DNA of 64,000 nt from Ferrovibrio sp. MS7 (GCF_038404985.1 NZ_JBBKBA010000001.1:834001-898000); one strand, 5' to 3'. Counted from the stretch's first letter, positions 42,914-51,190 are shown. The notes: a model not told the origin generated them from the sequence alone. Made by a program: numbers and translations.

Positions 42914-44473
42914 ATGGCGAACGAATTGCTGATCGACGTCGGCCTCACCGAAACCCGCGTCGCGCTGGTCGAGGATGACCGGCTGGTGCATCTCGACCTG
43001 GAACGGCCCGACCGCGATTCCGCGCTCGGCGCTATTTTCCTTGGCCGCGTGCGGCTGATCGAGCCGGGTTTGCAGGCGGCCTATGTCGATATCGGCCTGG
43101 CGCGCGACGGTTTCCTCAATGCCAGCGACCTGGCGCCGGATTTGTTTGGCGACAACAGCCGGCCAATCGAACAGCGCCTGGCGGAAGGCGATGCCATCCT
43201 GGTGCAGGTGATCCGCGATCCGGTGGGCGAGAAGGGCGTCAAGCTCACCGCGCGCCCCAGCCTGCCGGGCCGCTTCCTGTCGCTCACCCCCTATGATTCC
43301 CGCATCCGCGTGTCCAAGCGCATCCTGGAGGATGCCGAGCGCATGCGGCTGGCTGCCTTGCTGCAAAGCATGCTGGGCCTGGCCGATCAGACGCCGGCGC
43401 AGGTCAGCCTGAAATTGCGCCGCAAGCTCGGCGAGCGCCGCGTCGGCAAGTCGGCATCGCCGGTGCCGGACCGCCGTGGCGAGGACCGCCGCCCGCCAAT
43501 GGGCGCGCTGGTGGAAATGGCCGCCGAAAAAGCCGATCAGGAAGCGCTCGGCGCCGATCTGCAGCGACTTCGCGCGCGCTGGATCGCGATTGAGGAACGC
43601 CGCGCCAAGGCCACCGCGCCGGCGGAATTGTGGCGTGAGATGGGGCCGGTGGGCCGCGCGCTGCGCAACCATGTCGGCGCCAAGCTGGATACCATCCGTG
43701 TCAACGATGCGCGCGGTTTCGCCGAGGCACGCGCCTGGCTGTTCGAACATGCGCCGGAACTGGTCGGCAAGCTGGAACGTTATGACGAGCCAGGCGCGCT
43801 GTTCGAACTCTTCGACATCGAGAGCGATATTGATGCCGCGCTGTCGCGCCGTGTCGCGCTGCCTTCGGGCGGCGCGCTGCTGTTCGGCGAAACCGACGCG
43901 CTTACCGCCATCGATGTCGATATCGCGCGCGGTGCGCGGCGCGGCAATGATTTCGAGGAATTGGCGTTGCGCATCAATCTCGATGCGGCGGAGGAAATCG
44001 CGCGCCAATTGCGGCTGCGCGGCATCGGCGGGATCATCGTGATCGACTTCCTGCACATGGATTCTTCGGCCTACCGCGCCCAGGCGGTGAATGCGCTGCG
44101 CAAGGCCTTGAGCCGCGATCCGGCGGCGGTGAAGGTGCTCGGCATGTCGGCGCTCGGCCTGGTGGAGATGACGCGCAAGCGTATCGGCGAGCCGCTCGGC
44201 ACCAGGCTGTTCGAGGCCTGCCCGACCTGCGACAGCGACGGCCATATCCCCTCATTGCCCGCCGTGCAGGCGGAACTGATCCGCCGCGCCATGGCGGAAG
44301 CCGCCATGAGCCCGCGCGGTTCCCGCTTCGCCATCGCCTGCGCGCCGGATGTGGCGGCCTTGTTCGGGCCGGACCTGCTCGGCCAGTTGGAACGCCGGCT
44401 CGGCGCCCATGTCGAGGTGCGGCCCGAGGCCGGGCGGCGGCGCGAGGTTTTCAGCATCGACCGGGTGAATTGA
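42914..44473 (+). CDS. rng: Ribonuclease E/G family endoribonuclease (RNase G-like)
   Basis: A 519-residue enzyme lacking the long scaffold tail of RNase E. The S1-like domain starts GAIFLGRVRLIEPGLQAAYV. Catalytic acidic residues lie in TAIDVDIARG and GGIIVIDFLHMDSS. The zinc-link motif is CPTCDSDG. It processes rRNA precursors and mRNA. ATG 42914 was chosen because the upstream frame overlaps maf. The yacG start lies one base past its stop. Confidence 0.93.
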   Translation: MANELLIDVGLTETRVALVEDDRLVHLDLERPDRDSALGAIFLGRVRLIEPGLQAAYVDIGLARDGFLNASDLAPDLFGDNSRPIEQRLAEGDAILVQVIRDPVGEKGVKLTARPSLPGRFLSLTPYDSRIRVSKRILEDAERMRLAALLQSMLGLADQTPAQVSLKLRRKLGERRVGKSASPVPDRRGEDRRPPMGALVEMAAEKADQEALGADLQRLRARWIAIEERRAKATAPAELWREMGPVGRALRNHVGAKLDTIRVNDARGFAEARAWLFEHAPELVGKLERYDEPGALFELFDIESDIDAALSRRVALPSGGALLFGETDALTAIDVDIARGARRGNDFEELALRINLDAAEEIARQLRLRGIGGIIVIDFLHMDSSAYRAQAVNALRKALSRDPAAVKVLGMSALGLVEMTRKRIGEPLGTRLFEACPTCDSDGHIPSLPAVQAELIRRAMAEAAMSPRGSRFAIACAPDVAALFGPDLLGQLERRLGAHVEVRPEAGRRREVFSIDRVN

Positions 44474-44474
44474 A

Positions 44475-44699
44475 GTGACGGCCCGCACCTGCCCGATCTG
44501 CGGCAAGACTGTTGAAGGACCGGAAGCGGCGAAGCTTGCCCCGTTCTGTTCCCCGCGCTGCAAGGATGTCGACCTGCATCGCTGGCTCAGCGGCCAGTAT
44601 GCCATACCGGCGGTCGAGCAGGACGACTCGGATGCTGCCGAGGATGGGCAGGCAGAGGCTTCAGGGCAGTCTGCCGGGCGCCGTCCGCTGCTGCATTGA
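44475..44699 (+). CDS. yacG: DNA gyrase inhibitor YacG
   Basis: A 74-residue zinc-finger protein: CPICGK and FCSPRCKDVDLHRWLSGQY give the four Cys ligands and the YacG consensus. It binds gyrase subunit B. GTG start at 44475, one base after the RNase G stop. Confidence 0.95.
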   Translation: MTARTCPICGKTVEGPEAAKLAPFCSPRCKDVDLHRWLSGQYAIPAVEQDDSDAAEDGQAEASGQSAGRRPLLH

Positions 44700-44895
44700 T
44701 GCTCCGCAGGCTGCCTTTAACTTATTGAAAAACCTAGCCGCTACTGTTGCTTTTTTGCACCACCAGCAGCAAAAAGCGGTTCTTCGCGACGGGAAAGGGC
44801 GGCGGCGCCCAAGCTGGCCCGGAATAGTCTTGCCCTGGCTCGGCAAATGCCTGATAAGTCTAGGGCTATAAAGCAGTAAGAGGTCGTAAGACGCC
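44700..44895. other. Intergenic region before mlaA
   Basis: No gene is seen. An inverted repeat GCTTTTT...AAAAAGC near 44752-44778 could terminate the yacG operon. The mlaA promoter should lie in the second half, but I see no consensus pair. Confidence 0.4.
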
Positions 44896-45726
44896 ATGCT
44901 CGCAGCCCCGAAGTTCGATGGGTGGAAGAAGTTTGCCCTGGTTTCCGTTTGCTCGCTTGGCCTGTTGGCCGGCTGTGCCTCGGGCGGTTCCGCGCCCGCC
45001 ACGGGTGGTTCCACCGCTGAAGCCGATGCGATCAATGATCCGCTCGAGCCGGTGAATCGCGCCATCCTCGAGTTCAACAAGGTCGTCGACCATTTCCTGC
45101 TCAAGCCGGCGTTGCTGGCCTATCAGCTGGTGCCGCCGCCGATCCGCGATGGCGTGCATAACGCGCTGCTGAATCTCAAGGCGCCGATCGTTTTCGCGCA
45201 TGACCTGCTGCAGGGCGAAAGCAACCGCGCTGGCGACACCGCCTCGCGCTTCGCGATCAATTCCACCATCGGCCTGCTCGGCATCTGGGATCCCGCCGCC
45301 AAGTGGTTCGGCCTGCCGGGCCATACCGAAGATGCCGGCCAGACGCTCGCCGTCTGGGGCGTCGGCGAAGGCCCGTTCCTGATGCTGCCGGTGCTCGGCC
45401 CCTCGAACCCGCGTGACCTGGTTGGCATGGGCGTCGATTCCTTCGCCGATCCGTTCAACTGGTATGCCCGCAACATCGATGCCGATGGCTTCATCTATGG
45501 CCGCCTCGGCCTCACCGTGCTCGATACCCGCGATGAAGTCGGCGGCACGCTGGATGCGCTGGAGCGCACTTCGCTGGATTTCTACGCCAGCCTGCGCACC
45601 ATCTACCGCCAGCGCCGCGCCGACGAAATCAAGAACCGTCCGGTGACGCAGAAGCCGACCGCACCGAGCGTCAGCATGGCCGCCAAGCCGAGCGACGACA
45701 TCGAGACCAAGCCGGCGGCGAAGTAA
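44896..45726 (+). CDS. mlaA: MlaA/VacJ outer-membrane lipoprotein
   Basis: A 276-residue lipoprotein. The lipobox is LLAGC after a hydrophobic signal. The family start is INDPLEPVNRAILEFNKVVD; LGIWDPAAKWFGLP and FLMLPVLGPSNPRD are typical of the ring-shaped MlaA that removes mislocalised phospholipid from the outer leaflet. The C-terminal 40 residues are a variable Pro/Lys-rich tail. The remaining Mla genes are not adjacent. Confidence 0.95.
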   Translation: MLAAPKFDGWKKFALVSVCSLGLLAGCASGGSAPATGGSTAEADAINDPLEPVNRAILEFNKVVDHFLLKPALLAYQLVPPPIRDGVHNALLNLKAPIVFAHDLLQGESNRAGDTASRFAINSTIGLLGIWDPAAKWFGLPGHTEDAGQTLAVWGVGEGPFLMLPVLGPSNPRDLVGMGVDSFADPFNWYARNIDADGFIYGRLGLTVLDTRDEVGGTLDALERTSLDFYASLRTIYRQRRADEIKNRPVTQKPTAPSVSMAAKPSDDIETKPAAK

Positions 45727-45750
45727 GCCGCAGGTTCTCGCACAGAAATG

Positions 45751-45779
45751 AAAAAGGCGCCCATCGCGGCGCCTTTTTT
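45751..45779. terminator. Bidirectional intrinsic terminator
   Basis: AAAAAGGCGCC-CATCGC-GGCGCCTTTTTT: a GC stem with A-run and T-run on both sides. It ends mlaA and can also stop transcription arriving from the right. Confidence 0.92.
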
Positions 45780-45793
45780 GTTGTCCAACGCGT

Positions 45794-45868
45794 CGTCACC
45801 CCCGGGCTTGACCTGGGGGTCTCAGGCAACTCGGCATGAGATGCCCGCATCAAGTGCGGGCATGACGA
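45794..45868. repeat. Palindromic intergenic repeat, type B copy 1
   Basis: Pattern CCCCGGGCTTGACCTGGGGG, then TCTCAGGCA, a short spacer, TGAGATGCCCGCATCAAG and TGCGGGCATGACGA. It matches the block at 61793-61866 in order and wording. Confidence 0.7.
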
Positions 45869-45885
45869 TATGTGTTTGTTCCTTT

Positions 45886-45956
45886 GTCACCCTCGCGGAA
45901 GCGAGGGTCCCATTTCATTGGTAAAAATGGGACTCCCGCTTACGCGGGAGTGACAA
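45886..45956. repeat. Palindromic intergenic repeat, type A copy 3
   Basis: GTCACCCTCGC-GGAA-GCGAGGGT, then CCCATTT, a spacer with AAAATGGGA, then CTCCCGC-TTAC-GCGGGAG and TGACAA. Same two-hairpin layout as the copies at 29274 and 39470. Confidence 0.75.
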
Positions 45957-45975
45957 AGGGAATGACGGAACCAGC

Positions 45976-46494
45976 TTACAGCTTGAGCCAGTCTTCGCTG
46001 GCATCGGCGGCGAGCGCGGCGATGGCGGGGCGCGTCATGCGGTAGGGCAGCCAGGACTGGCGCTCGTCCTTCATGTGCTTGATGTCTAGGCGGTGATAGA
46101 AATCCCGCGTCGGATTCCAGTCCAGCACATTCAGGTCGACGCGTGGGCAATCGCGCTGCTTCGCAATCGCCGCGATGGCGGTGATCAATTGCCGGCCGAT
46201 GCCGTGGCCGCGTGCCGTCTGCAGCACGAACAGATCCTCGATATAGATGCCGGCGCGGCCTTCCCAGGTCGAGTAATTGTGGAAGAACAGCGCGAAGCCG
46301 ACCGCTTCGCCCTTGAGTTCGGCGATCAGCGCCTCGAAACGGCGCGGTTCGGAAAAGCCGTCGCGCAACACGTCGGCCTCGGTGATCTTCACGCTGCTCG
46401 GCGGTTCCTTTTCATACGCCGCCAGCGCCTGCACCAGCCGCACGATGGTGGCAGCATCCTTGGCGGTGGCGGTGCGAACGATACTCTCACTCAT
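45976..46494 (-). CDS. GNAT-family N-acetyltransferase
   Basis: A 172-residue acetyltransferase of the diamine/spermidine acetyltransferase-like type. Acetyl-CoA loop: LFVLQTARGHGIGRQLI. Substrate-side features are YEKEPPSSVKIT and NYSTWEGRAGIYIEDL, which match SSAT-like enzymes. Its start overlaps the end of oxyR by 4 bp, so it is the second gene of that operon. This raises the possibility that polyamine or related acetylation is tied to peroxide stress. Confidence 0.85.
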   Translation of the reverse strand: MSESIVRTATAKDAATIVRLVQALAAYEKEPPSSVKITEADVLRDGFSEPRRFEALIAELKGEAVGFALFFHNYSTWEGRAGIYIEDLFVLQTARGHGIGRQLITAIAAIAKQRDCPRVDLNVLDWNPTRDFYHRLDIKHMKDERQSWLPYRMTRPAIAALAADASEDWLKL

Positions 46495-47462
46495 ACGACT
46501 CTCCCTTCGGCGACTTTTTCTTCGGCAGGCTTTTCCAATGCCGGCTTTGCCTTCGGCAAGGCGGCCAGCAAGGCCTCGCCGAACAGGCGGAATTCCTTAG
46601 CGCGTTGCGTGCCGCGGCGCCAGACCAGGCCGATCTGGCGCGCCGGCGGCTCGGCATGATCCGGCGTCATCACCGGCCGCGCCACCACATCGGTGCCGCG
46701 CAGGATGCCGGCCTGCAGCGCCAGGTCGGGCAGCAGCGTGACGCCAAGGCCGTTATCCACCATCTGCACCAGGGTATGCAGGCTGGTGGCGCCGACGCTT
46801 TCCCGGCGGGCCGGGCGCGGCAACTGGCAGGCATCCAGCGCATGATCGCGCAGGCAATGGCCATCTTCCAGCAGCAGCAGCGATTCGTTCTGCAGCGCCG
46901 GCAGCGGCACGCCGTTGGATTCCGCCAGCGGGTGATCGTTGCGGCAGGCGAAGCGGAAATGGTCGCTGAACAGCGGCATGGTTTCCACCGCGCGGGCCTC
47001 TATCGGCAAGGCCAGCAGCAGCAGGTCCAACCGCCCGGCTTCGAGCTGCTGCACCAGCCGCGCGGTGAGGTCCTCGCGCAGGAACAGTTTCAGCTTGGGG
47101 AAGCGGCGGCGCAGGCTGCGCAGCACGCGCGGCAGCAGGAAGGGGCTCACCGTCGGGATGACGCCGAGATTGAGCGGTCCGGCCAGCGGCTCCGACACGG
47201 CGCGGGCCAGCAGCACAATTTCCTCGGCCTGGGCGAGCACTTCCCGCGCCTTGGCCGCCATCACCTGGCCCAAGGGGGTGAGCACCACCTTGCGCCGGGT
47301 GCGGTCAACCAGGGCGGCATCAAGCTGTGTTTCAAGTTCCTGGATTCCGGCCGAAAGCGTCGGTTGGGTGACAAAGCAGGCCTCCGCTGCCTTTCCGAAA
47401 TGCTTGGTTTCGGAAAGGGTTACCAGATAGCGGAGCTGTTTCATGCTGGGCAGATTTATCAT
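46491..47462 (-). CDS. oxyR: Hydrogen-peroxide-sensing LysR regulator OxyR
   Basis: A 323-residue LysR-type regulator. The N-terminal HTH is LKQLRYLV-like (MKQLRYLVTLSETKHFGKAA, TQPTLSAGIQELE). The redox pair is conserved: LLLLEDGHCLRDHALDAC puts Cys203 and Cys212 nine residues apart, exactly as Cys199/Cys208 in E. coli OxyR. ATG 47462 gives the usual MINLPS start. It is divergent from ahpC, the classical arrangement for a peroxide regulon. The C-terminal tail past residue 300 is variable and charged. Confidence 0.93.
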   Translation of the reverse strand: MINLPSMKQLRYLVTLSETKHFGKAAEACFVTQPTLSAGIQELETQLDAALVDRTRRKVVLTPLGQVMAAKAREVLAQAEEIVLLARAVSEPLAGPLNLGVIPTVSPFLLPRVLRSLRRRFPKLKLFLREDLTARLVQQLEAGRLDLLLLALPIEARAVETMPLFSDHFRFACRNDHPLAESNGVPLPALQNESLLLLEDGHCLRDHALDACQLPRPARRESVGATSLHTLVQMVDNGLGVTLLPDLALQAGILRGTDVVARPVMTPDHAEPPARQIGLVWRRGTQRAKEFRLFGEALLAALPKAKPALEKPAEEKVAEGRVV

Positions 47463-47469
47463 CGGGAAA

Positions 47470-47509
47470 ATCGATTAGTGTGACAATTTTAATCCATTTG
47501 ATCGATTAG
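47470..47509. promoter_or_regulatory. OxyR/ahpC divergent control region with direct repeats
   Basis: ATCGATTAG occurs at 47470-47478 and again at 47501-47509, 31 bp apart, i.e. three helical turns. The spacing suits a LysR-type tetramer binding one face of the DNA. The 152-bp gap is AT-rich here and separates oxyR from ahpC. Confidence 0.55.
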
Positions 47510-47614
47510 ATAGCTTTCTGTAGCTTCCCCGTCAAGGCAGCGGCGACGCTGCCCCAGCCCCGGATCGAAACGAGCCCCAGCCAACCAGGTGGGGCCATAA
47601 ATCAGGAGAGTAAA

Positions 47615-48157
47615 ATGCTGACCATTGGCGATGCCTTCCCGAGCTTCAACCTCAAGGCTGTGGTGTCCACCGACATCAAGAATGCCTTCACCGACATCTC
47701 CAACGCCACCGACAAGGGCAAGTGGAAGGTCGTGTTCTTCTGGCCGAAGGACTTCACCTTCGTCTGCCCGACCGAAATCGCTGCCTTCGGCAAGCTGAAC
47801 AGCGATTTCAACGACCGTGACACGGTGGTCTATGGCGTCTCGACCGACTCTGAGTTCGTGCACCTGGCGTGGCGCCAGAACCATGCCGACCTGAAGGCGC
47901 TGCCGTTCCCGATGCTGGCCGACATCAAGCGCGAGCTGAGCCAGGCGCTCGGCATCCTCGACAAGAATGAAGGCGTCGCGCTGCGCGCCACCTTCATCGT
48001 CGACCCGGAAGGCGTGATCCGCTTCGTGTCCGTGAACGACCTCTCGGTCGGCCGCAACCCGGCGGAAGTGCTGCGCGTGCTCGACGCGCTGCAGACCGAC
48101 GAACTCTGCCCCTGCAACTGGCAGAAGGGCGAGGACGTGCTGAAGCCGGCTGCCTAA
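47615..48157 (+). CDS. ahpC: Alkyl hydroperoxide reductase AhpC (AhpD-linked type)
   Basis: A 180-residue peroxiredoxin. The peroxidatic Cys51 is in FTFVCPTEIAAF. The C-terminal resolving region DELCPCNWQKGED has Cys165 and Cys167, the wording of mycobacterial-type AhpC that is recycled by AhpD rather than AhpF. CAGGAGAG precedes ATG 47615. It is divergent from oxyR and 76 bp ahead of ahpD. Confidence 0.95.
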   Translation: MLTIGDAFPSFNLKAVVSTDIKNAFTDISNATDKGKWKVVFFWPKDFTFVCPTEIAAFGKLNSDFNDRDTVVYGVSTDSEFVHLAWRQNHADLKALPFPMLADIKRELSQALGILDKNEGVALRATFIVDPEGVIRFVSVNDLSVGRNPAEVLRVLDALQTDELCPCNWQKGEDVLKPAA

Positions 48158-48233
48158 GCAGCGAAGCAATACCCCGCCGTGCCGATCCTGAAGGTCAGGC
48201 GCGGCGGGGCTCTCTCTCCCCGGAGGATTTCCC

Positions 48234-48794
48234 ATGTCGATCGAAGTGCTGAAGAACCGCCTGCCCGAATACGCCAAGGACCTGAAGCTGAACCTGTCCT
48301 CGCTCGCCGCCGAGCAGGGCCTGACACAGCAGCAGCGCGCCGGCACCTTCGTCGCCACCGCGCTGGCGGCGCGCGAGCCGAGCGTGATCCAGGCCGTGCT
48401 CGCCGAATTCGGCCCCCAGCTCAGCCCAGAGGCGCTGCAGGCCGCCAAGGCCGCCGCCGCGATCATGAGCATGAACAACATCTACTATCGCTTCGTGCAC
48501 ATGATGGGCGATCAGTCGGCCTACAAGACCATGCCGGCCAAGCTGCGCATGAACGTGATTGGCAAGCCAGGCGTCGAGAAGCTGGATTTCGAAATCTGGT
48601 CGCTCGCCGTCTCCGCCATCAATGGCTGCGGCATGTGCGTGGAAGCGCATGAGCATGAGCTGACCAAGGGCGGCCTCGAAGCCGAGAAGATCCAGGCCGC
48701 CGTGCGCATCGCCGCCACCGTGCATGCTGTTGCCGTGACGCTGGAAGGCGAGGCCGCGGCGGTTGACGCGGTGCAGGCCCAAGCCGCCGAGTAA
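48234..48794 (+). CDS. ahpD: Alkylhydroperoxidase AhpD
   Basis: A 186-residue all-helical protein of the carboxymuconolactone-decarboxylase fold. The redox site is [20 protein letters not shown]: Glu120, Cys132, Cys135 and His139, the same spacing as in Mycobacterium AhpD. It reduces oxidised AhpC, normally with lipoyl-protein electrons. CCGGAGG lies before ATG 48234. Its 3' end is duplicated past the stop. Confidence 0.95.
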   Translation: MSIEVLKNRLPEYAKDLKLNLSSLAAEQGLTQQQRAGTFVATALAAREPSVIQAVLAEFGPQLSPEALQAAKAAAAIMSMNNIYYRFVHMMGDQSAYKTMPAKLRMNVIGKPGVEKLDFEIWSLAVSAINGCGMCVEAHEHELTKGGLEAEKIQAAVRIAATVHAVAVTLEGEAAAVDAVQAQAAE

Positions 48795-48810
48795 CTTGGC
48801 CGCCGAGTAA
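48783..48810 (+). repeat. Duplicated 3' end of ahpD
   Basis: GCCGCCGAGTAA (48783-48794, Ala-Ala-Glu-stop) recurs exactly at 48799-48810, 16 bp later. Confidence 0.8.
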
Positions 48811-48874
48811 GGCGGCGCGAAACAGACGAACCCCCAGCAACCCACCGGCTCCTGGTTGCCGGCAGGGTTGCCCA

Positions 48875-48919
48875 GGGCCGCCGGACATGATCCCCATCCT
48901 GTCCGGCGGCCCTTCTTTT
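48875..48919 (+). terminator. Strong intrinsic terminator after ahpCD
   Basis: A 13-bp perfect stem GGGCCGCCGGACA (48875-48887) / TGTCCGGCGGCCC (48900-48912), followed by TTCTTTTG. Confidence 0.92.
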
Positions 48920-49022
48920 GCTATTTCAGGCCAGGCTCCAATTCAATCGAAGCAGTCAATTCAACCAACGCGGCAGCGCCTCACCGCTTGACCGCGCCAG
49001 AGTGATTGGCGTCAATGCACCT

Positions 49023-50045
49023 ATGTACACGCCGCCCATCAGCCTGCTGGCGCATCCTGGTTTCGATCTGGGCCTGTGTGGCGAACCAGATGATCTGAAG
49101 CCGCATCTGCTCAACGCACCGCTGGTGCAATTGCTGCAAGACTGGCAGAGCGCCGGCAAGGATGGCCGGCTGCCCGGCCGCAATGCCTTCCCGCCCGAGC
49201 GTCTGCGCTATGTGCTCGGCAATCTCGTCATGCTGGATGTGGAGAACAGGCCCGAAGGCGGCCCGGAATTCCGCTACCGCGTCTTCGGCTCGAATTTCTC
49301 CTTCGCGCGCGGCTTCGATCTCACCGGCAAGACACTGGCGGAACATCCCGATCCCAATGCTGCCACGCGGGCATACCCTGCCTTCAGCGAGGTATTGCGC
49401 CGCCGCCAGCCCCTGCTCGGACGCTGGAGCATGGCGGATCAGCATGGCGTGATGCTGCTGGCGGAAATGATCGTGCTGCCGCTCTCGGATGATGGCGTCA
49501 CGGTCAACCGCCTGCTGGCCGGCCAGTTCAACCAGCCGCTCAGTCTCGAGCTTGAACGCAGCCGCGCCGCGCTCGAAATCGTTTACGCCGAACCGGAATT
49601 GCTTGGCCTGCGCCTGCGCCATGCCGGATTGCTGCGCCTGCTTGCCGATTGGCGGATCTGGCGCGGCACGCGGCGTTATCCCAGCCGTGCCGATGTGCAG
49701 CCCGAGAAATTGCGGTATCTGCTCGGCAACCTGTTTCTGCTCGATGTGGTGCCGCAGGAAAACGCTCCGCCCCGCTTCCGTTACCGCCTGTTCGGCTCCA
49801 ACGTGGCGCGCTTCCGTGGCTATGATTTGTCGAACCGGTTTCTCGATCAGCATCCCGATCCCAGTCTCGGCGCCATGGCGCAGCAGGGCTATGCGCCGGT
49901 GGCGATCTATGGCCGGCCGCTCTGGGTCGACCTGATCGATAGCAGCGAAGCCAGGCTCGGCAGCCGCTTCGAAGGCCTGATCCTGCCGTTATCCAGCGAT
50001 GGCGAGACGGTGGATATGGTGCTGGCCGCCCAGATATTGCGATGA
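49023..50045 (+). CDS. Protein with two tandem PAS_5-type domains (first of pair)
   Basis: A 340-residue soluble protein made of two copies of the PAS_5 layout. Copy 1 (about 20-175): LLQDWQSAGKDGRLPGRNAF, RYVLGNLVMLDV, FRYRVFGSNFSFARGFDLTG, LPLSDDGVTVNRLLAGQ. Copy 2 (about 190-340): LLADWRIWRGTRRYPSRADV, RYLLGNLFLLDVVPQENAPP, FRYRLFGSNVARFRGYDLS, LPLSSDGETVDMVLAAQ. No output domain follows. ATG 49023 is used; the ribosome site is weak. It overlaps the next gene by 4 bp. Confidence 0.75.
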   Translation: MYTPPISLLAHPGFDLGLCGEPDDLKPHLLNAPLVQLLQDWQSAGKDGRLPGRNAFPPERLRYVLGNLVMLDVENRPEGGPEFRYRVFGSNFSFARGFDLTGKTLAEHPDPNAATRAYPAFSEVLRRRQPLLGRWSMADQHGVMLLAEMIVLPLSDDGVTVNRLLAGQFNQPLSLELERSRAALEIVYAEPELLGLRLRHAGLLRLLADWRIWRGTRRYPSRADVQPEKLRYLLGNLFLLDVVPQENAPPRFRYRLFGSNVARFRGYDLSNRFLDQHPDPSLGAMAQQGYAPVAIYGRPLWVDLIDSSEARLGSRFEGLILPLSSDGETVDMVLAAQILR

Positions 50046-51055
50046 GTGTCGCCGCGGAAGCCTTGCGTGACCTCTGGCAATGCCAGCTTGTCGATGGCCC
50101 GGAGCTGTTGTCGCCGCTGCTGCGCCAGCCGGAACTGCGCCAGATGCTGATCCACTGGCAGAACATGCTGCGCAACCGCGCTGGCCAATTGCCGAGCCGC
50201 GCCGATTTCGCGCCGGAGGATTTTCGCGCCAGCCTCGGCCATGTGGTGATGTTCGACGTGGTGCCGCAAGAAAATGCCGTGCCGCGTTTCCGCTATCGCC
50301 TCTATGGCAGCCATTTCACCTTCGCGCGCGATTTCGATCTGAGCGGCCGCTTCATCGAGGAACATCCCAATCCGCATTTCGCCGGCCTGGCGGCGCGGCA
50401 GATGCAGCAGGTCTGCGCCACGCGGCTGCCGGCGCTCGGTATCGGCCGCTTCCGCCAGGCGGACAATCTCGACTACAGCATCGAGGCGCTGTCGCTGCCG
50501 CTGGCCGATGATGGCTGCCATCCCGATGTCATCCTGGTTGGCCAGTATGATCATCGCGTGTCCGAATCGCCCTTGCCGATGCGCTGCAACATCGCAGAGC
50601 CGGCCTTGCTGCGGCCCTGGCTGCAATCGGATCAGCTTCGCGCATTCTATGATCTGTGGTTCGATATCGCGGCGAAGCGGCGGCCACGGCGCGAGGATTT
50701 TCCACCCGAACGGCTGTTGCCCTGGCTCGGCCGCGTGCTGCTGGTGGAGCGTGATGCCAGCGCCGCACGGCTGCGCTATCGCCTGGTCGGCACGCAGCTC
50801 ACCGAACAGCGCGGCTTCGATCTCACCGGCCGTTATCTCGATGAACATCCCGATGCGGATTTCGGTGCCAGCATAAGCTGGCTCGGCCTCGAGGCGCTGC
50901 GGCTCGGCCGCCCGGCCTGGTATCGCGGCGATGGCTACACGCAAAGCGGCTTTTCGCTGCGCATCGAGGGCGTCGGCCTGCCATTGGCCAGCCAGGGCGA
51001 GGCGTATGACATGCTGCTGGTCTGCCAGGTGCCTACCGGCGATATGCCGACTTGA
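50042..51055 (+). CDS. Protein with two tandem PAS_5-type domains (second of pair)
   Basis: A 337-residue soluble protein, again two PAS_5 copies. Copy 1 (about 25-180): MLIHWQNMLRNRAGQLPSRA, LGHVVMFDVVPQENAVP, FRYRLYGSHFTFARDFDLSG. Copy 2 (about 195-335): FYDLWFDIAAKRRPRREDFP, LPWLGRVLLVERD, RLRYRLVGTQLTEQRGFDLTG, LPLASQGEAYDMLLVCQ. ATG 50042 overlaps the stop of the preceding gene (ATGA), so the two are translated together. Presumably a sensor or scaffold partner of its neighbour. Confidence 0.75.
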   Translation: MSVAAEALRDLWQCQLVDGPELLSPLLRQPELRQMLIHWQNMLRNRAGQLPSRADFAPEDFRASLGHVVMFDVVPQENAVPRFRYRLYGSHFTFARDFDLSGRFIEEHPNPHFAGLAARQMQQVCATRLPALGIGRFRQADNLDYSIEALSLPLADDGCHPDVILVGQYDHRVSESPLPMRCNIAEPALLRPWLQSDQLRAFYDLWFDIAAKRRPRREDFPPERLLPWLGRVLLVERDASAARLRYRLVGTQLTEQRGFDLTGRYLDEHPDADFGASISWLGLEALRLGRPAWYRGDGYTQSGFSLRIEGVGLPLASQGEAYDMLLVCQVPTGDMPT

Positions 51056-51089
51056 AGCGGCCGCCTTGCAGCCCTAAATAAACAGCAGC

Positions 51090-51140
51090 GCCGGGACGGC
51101 CCGGCCGCTTCGCTTTCATCGCGATGGGGACGGCCCCGTC
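51090..51140 (+). promoter_or_regulatory. Guanidine-II (mini-ykkC) riboswitch
   Basis: Two hairpins with the diagnostic ACGG tetraloop: GCCGGG-ACGG-CCCGGC (51090-51105) and GATGGGG-ACGG-CCCCGTC (51123-51140, one G-T pair), joined by a 17-nt linker. Guanidine-II riboswitches consist of two such ACGR hairpins that form a kissing dimer and bind two guanidinium ions. A further hairpin GGATACC...GGTATCC (51148-51171) lies between the aptamer and the GGAG ribosome site (51180-51183), and is the likely expression platform. The downstream gene is a guanidinium exporter, the classical target. Confidence 0.92.
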
Positions 51141-51190
51141 ATCCCCCGGATACCGTCCACTCCAGGTATCCGCTATTCCGGAGCTATCCC

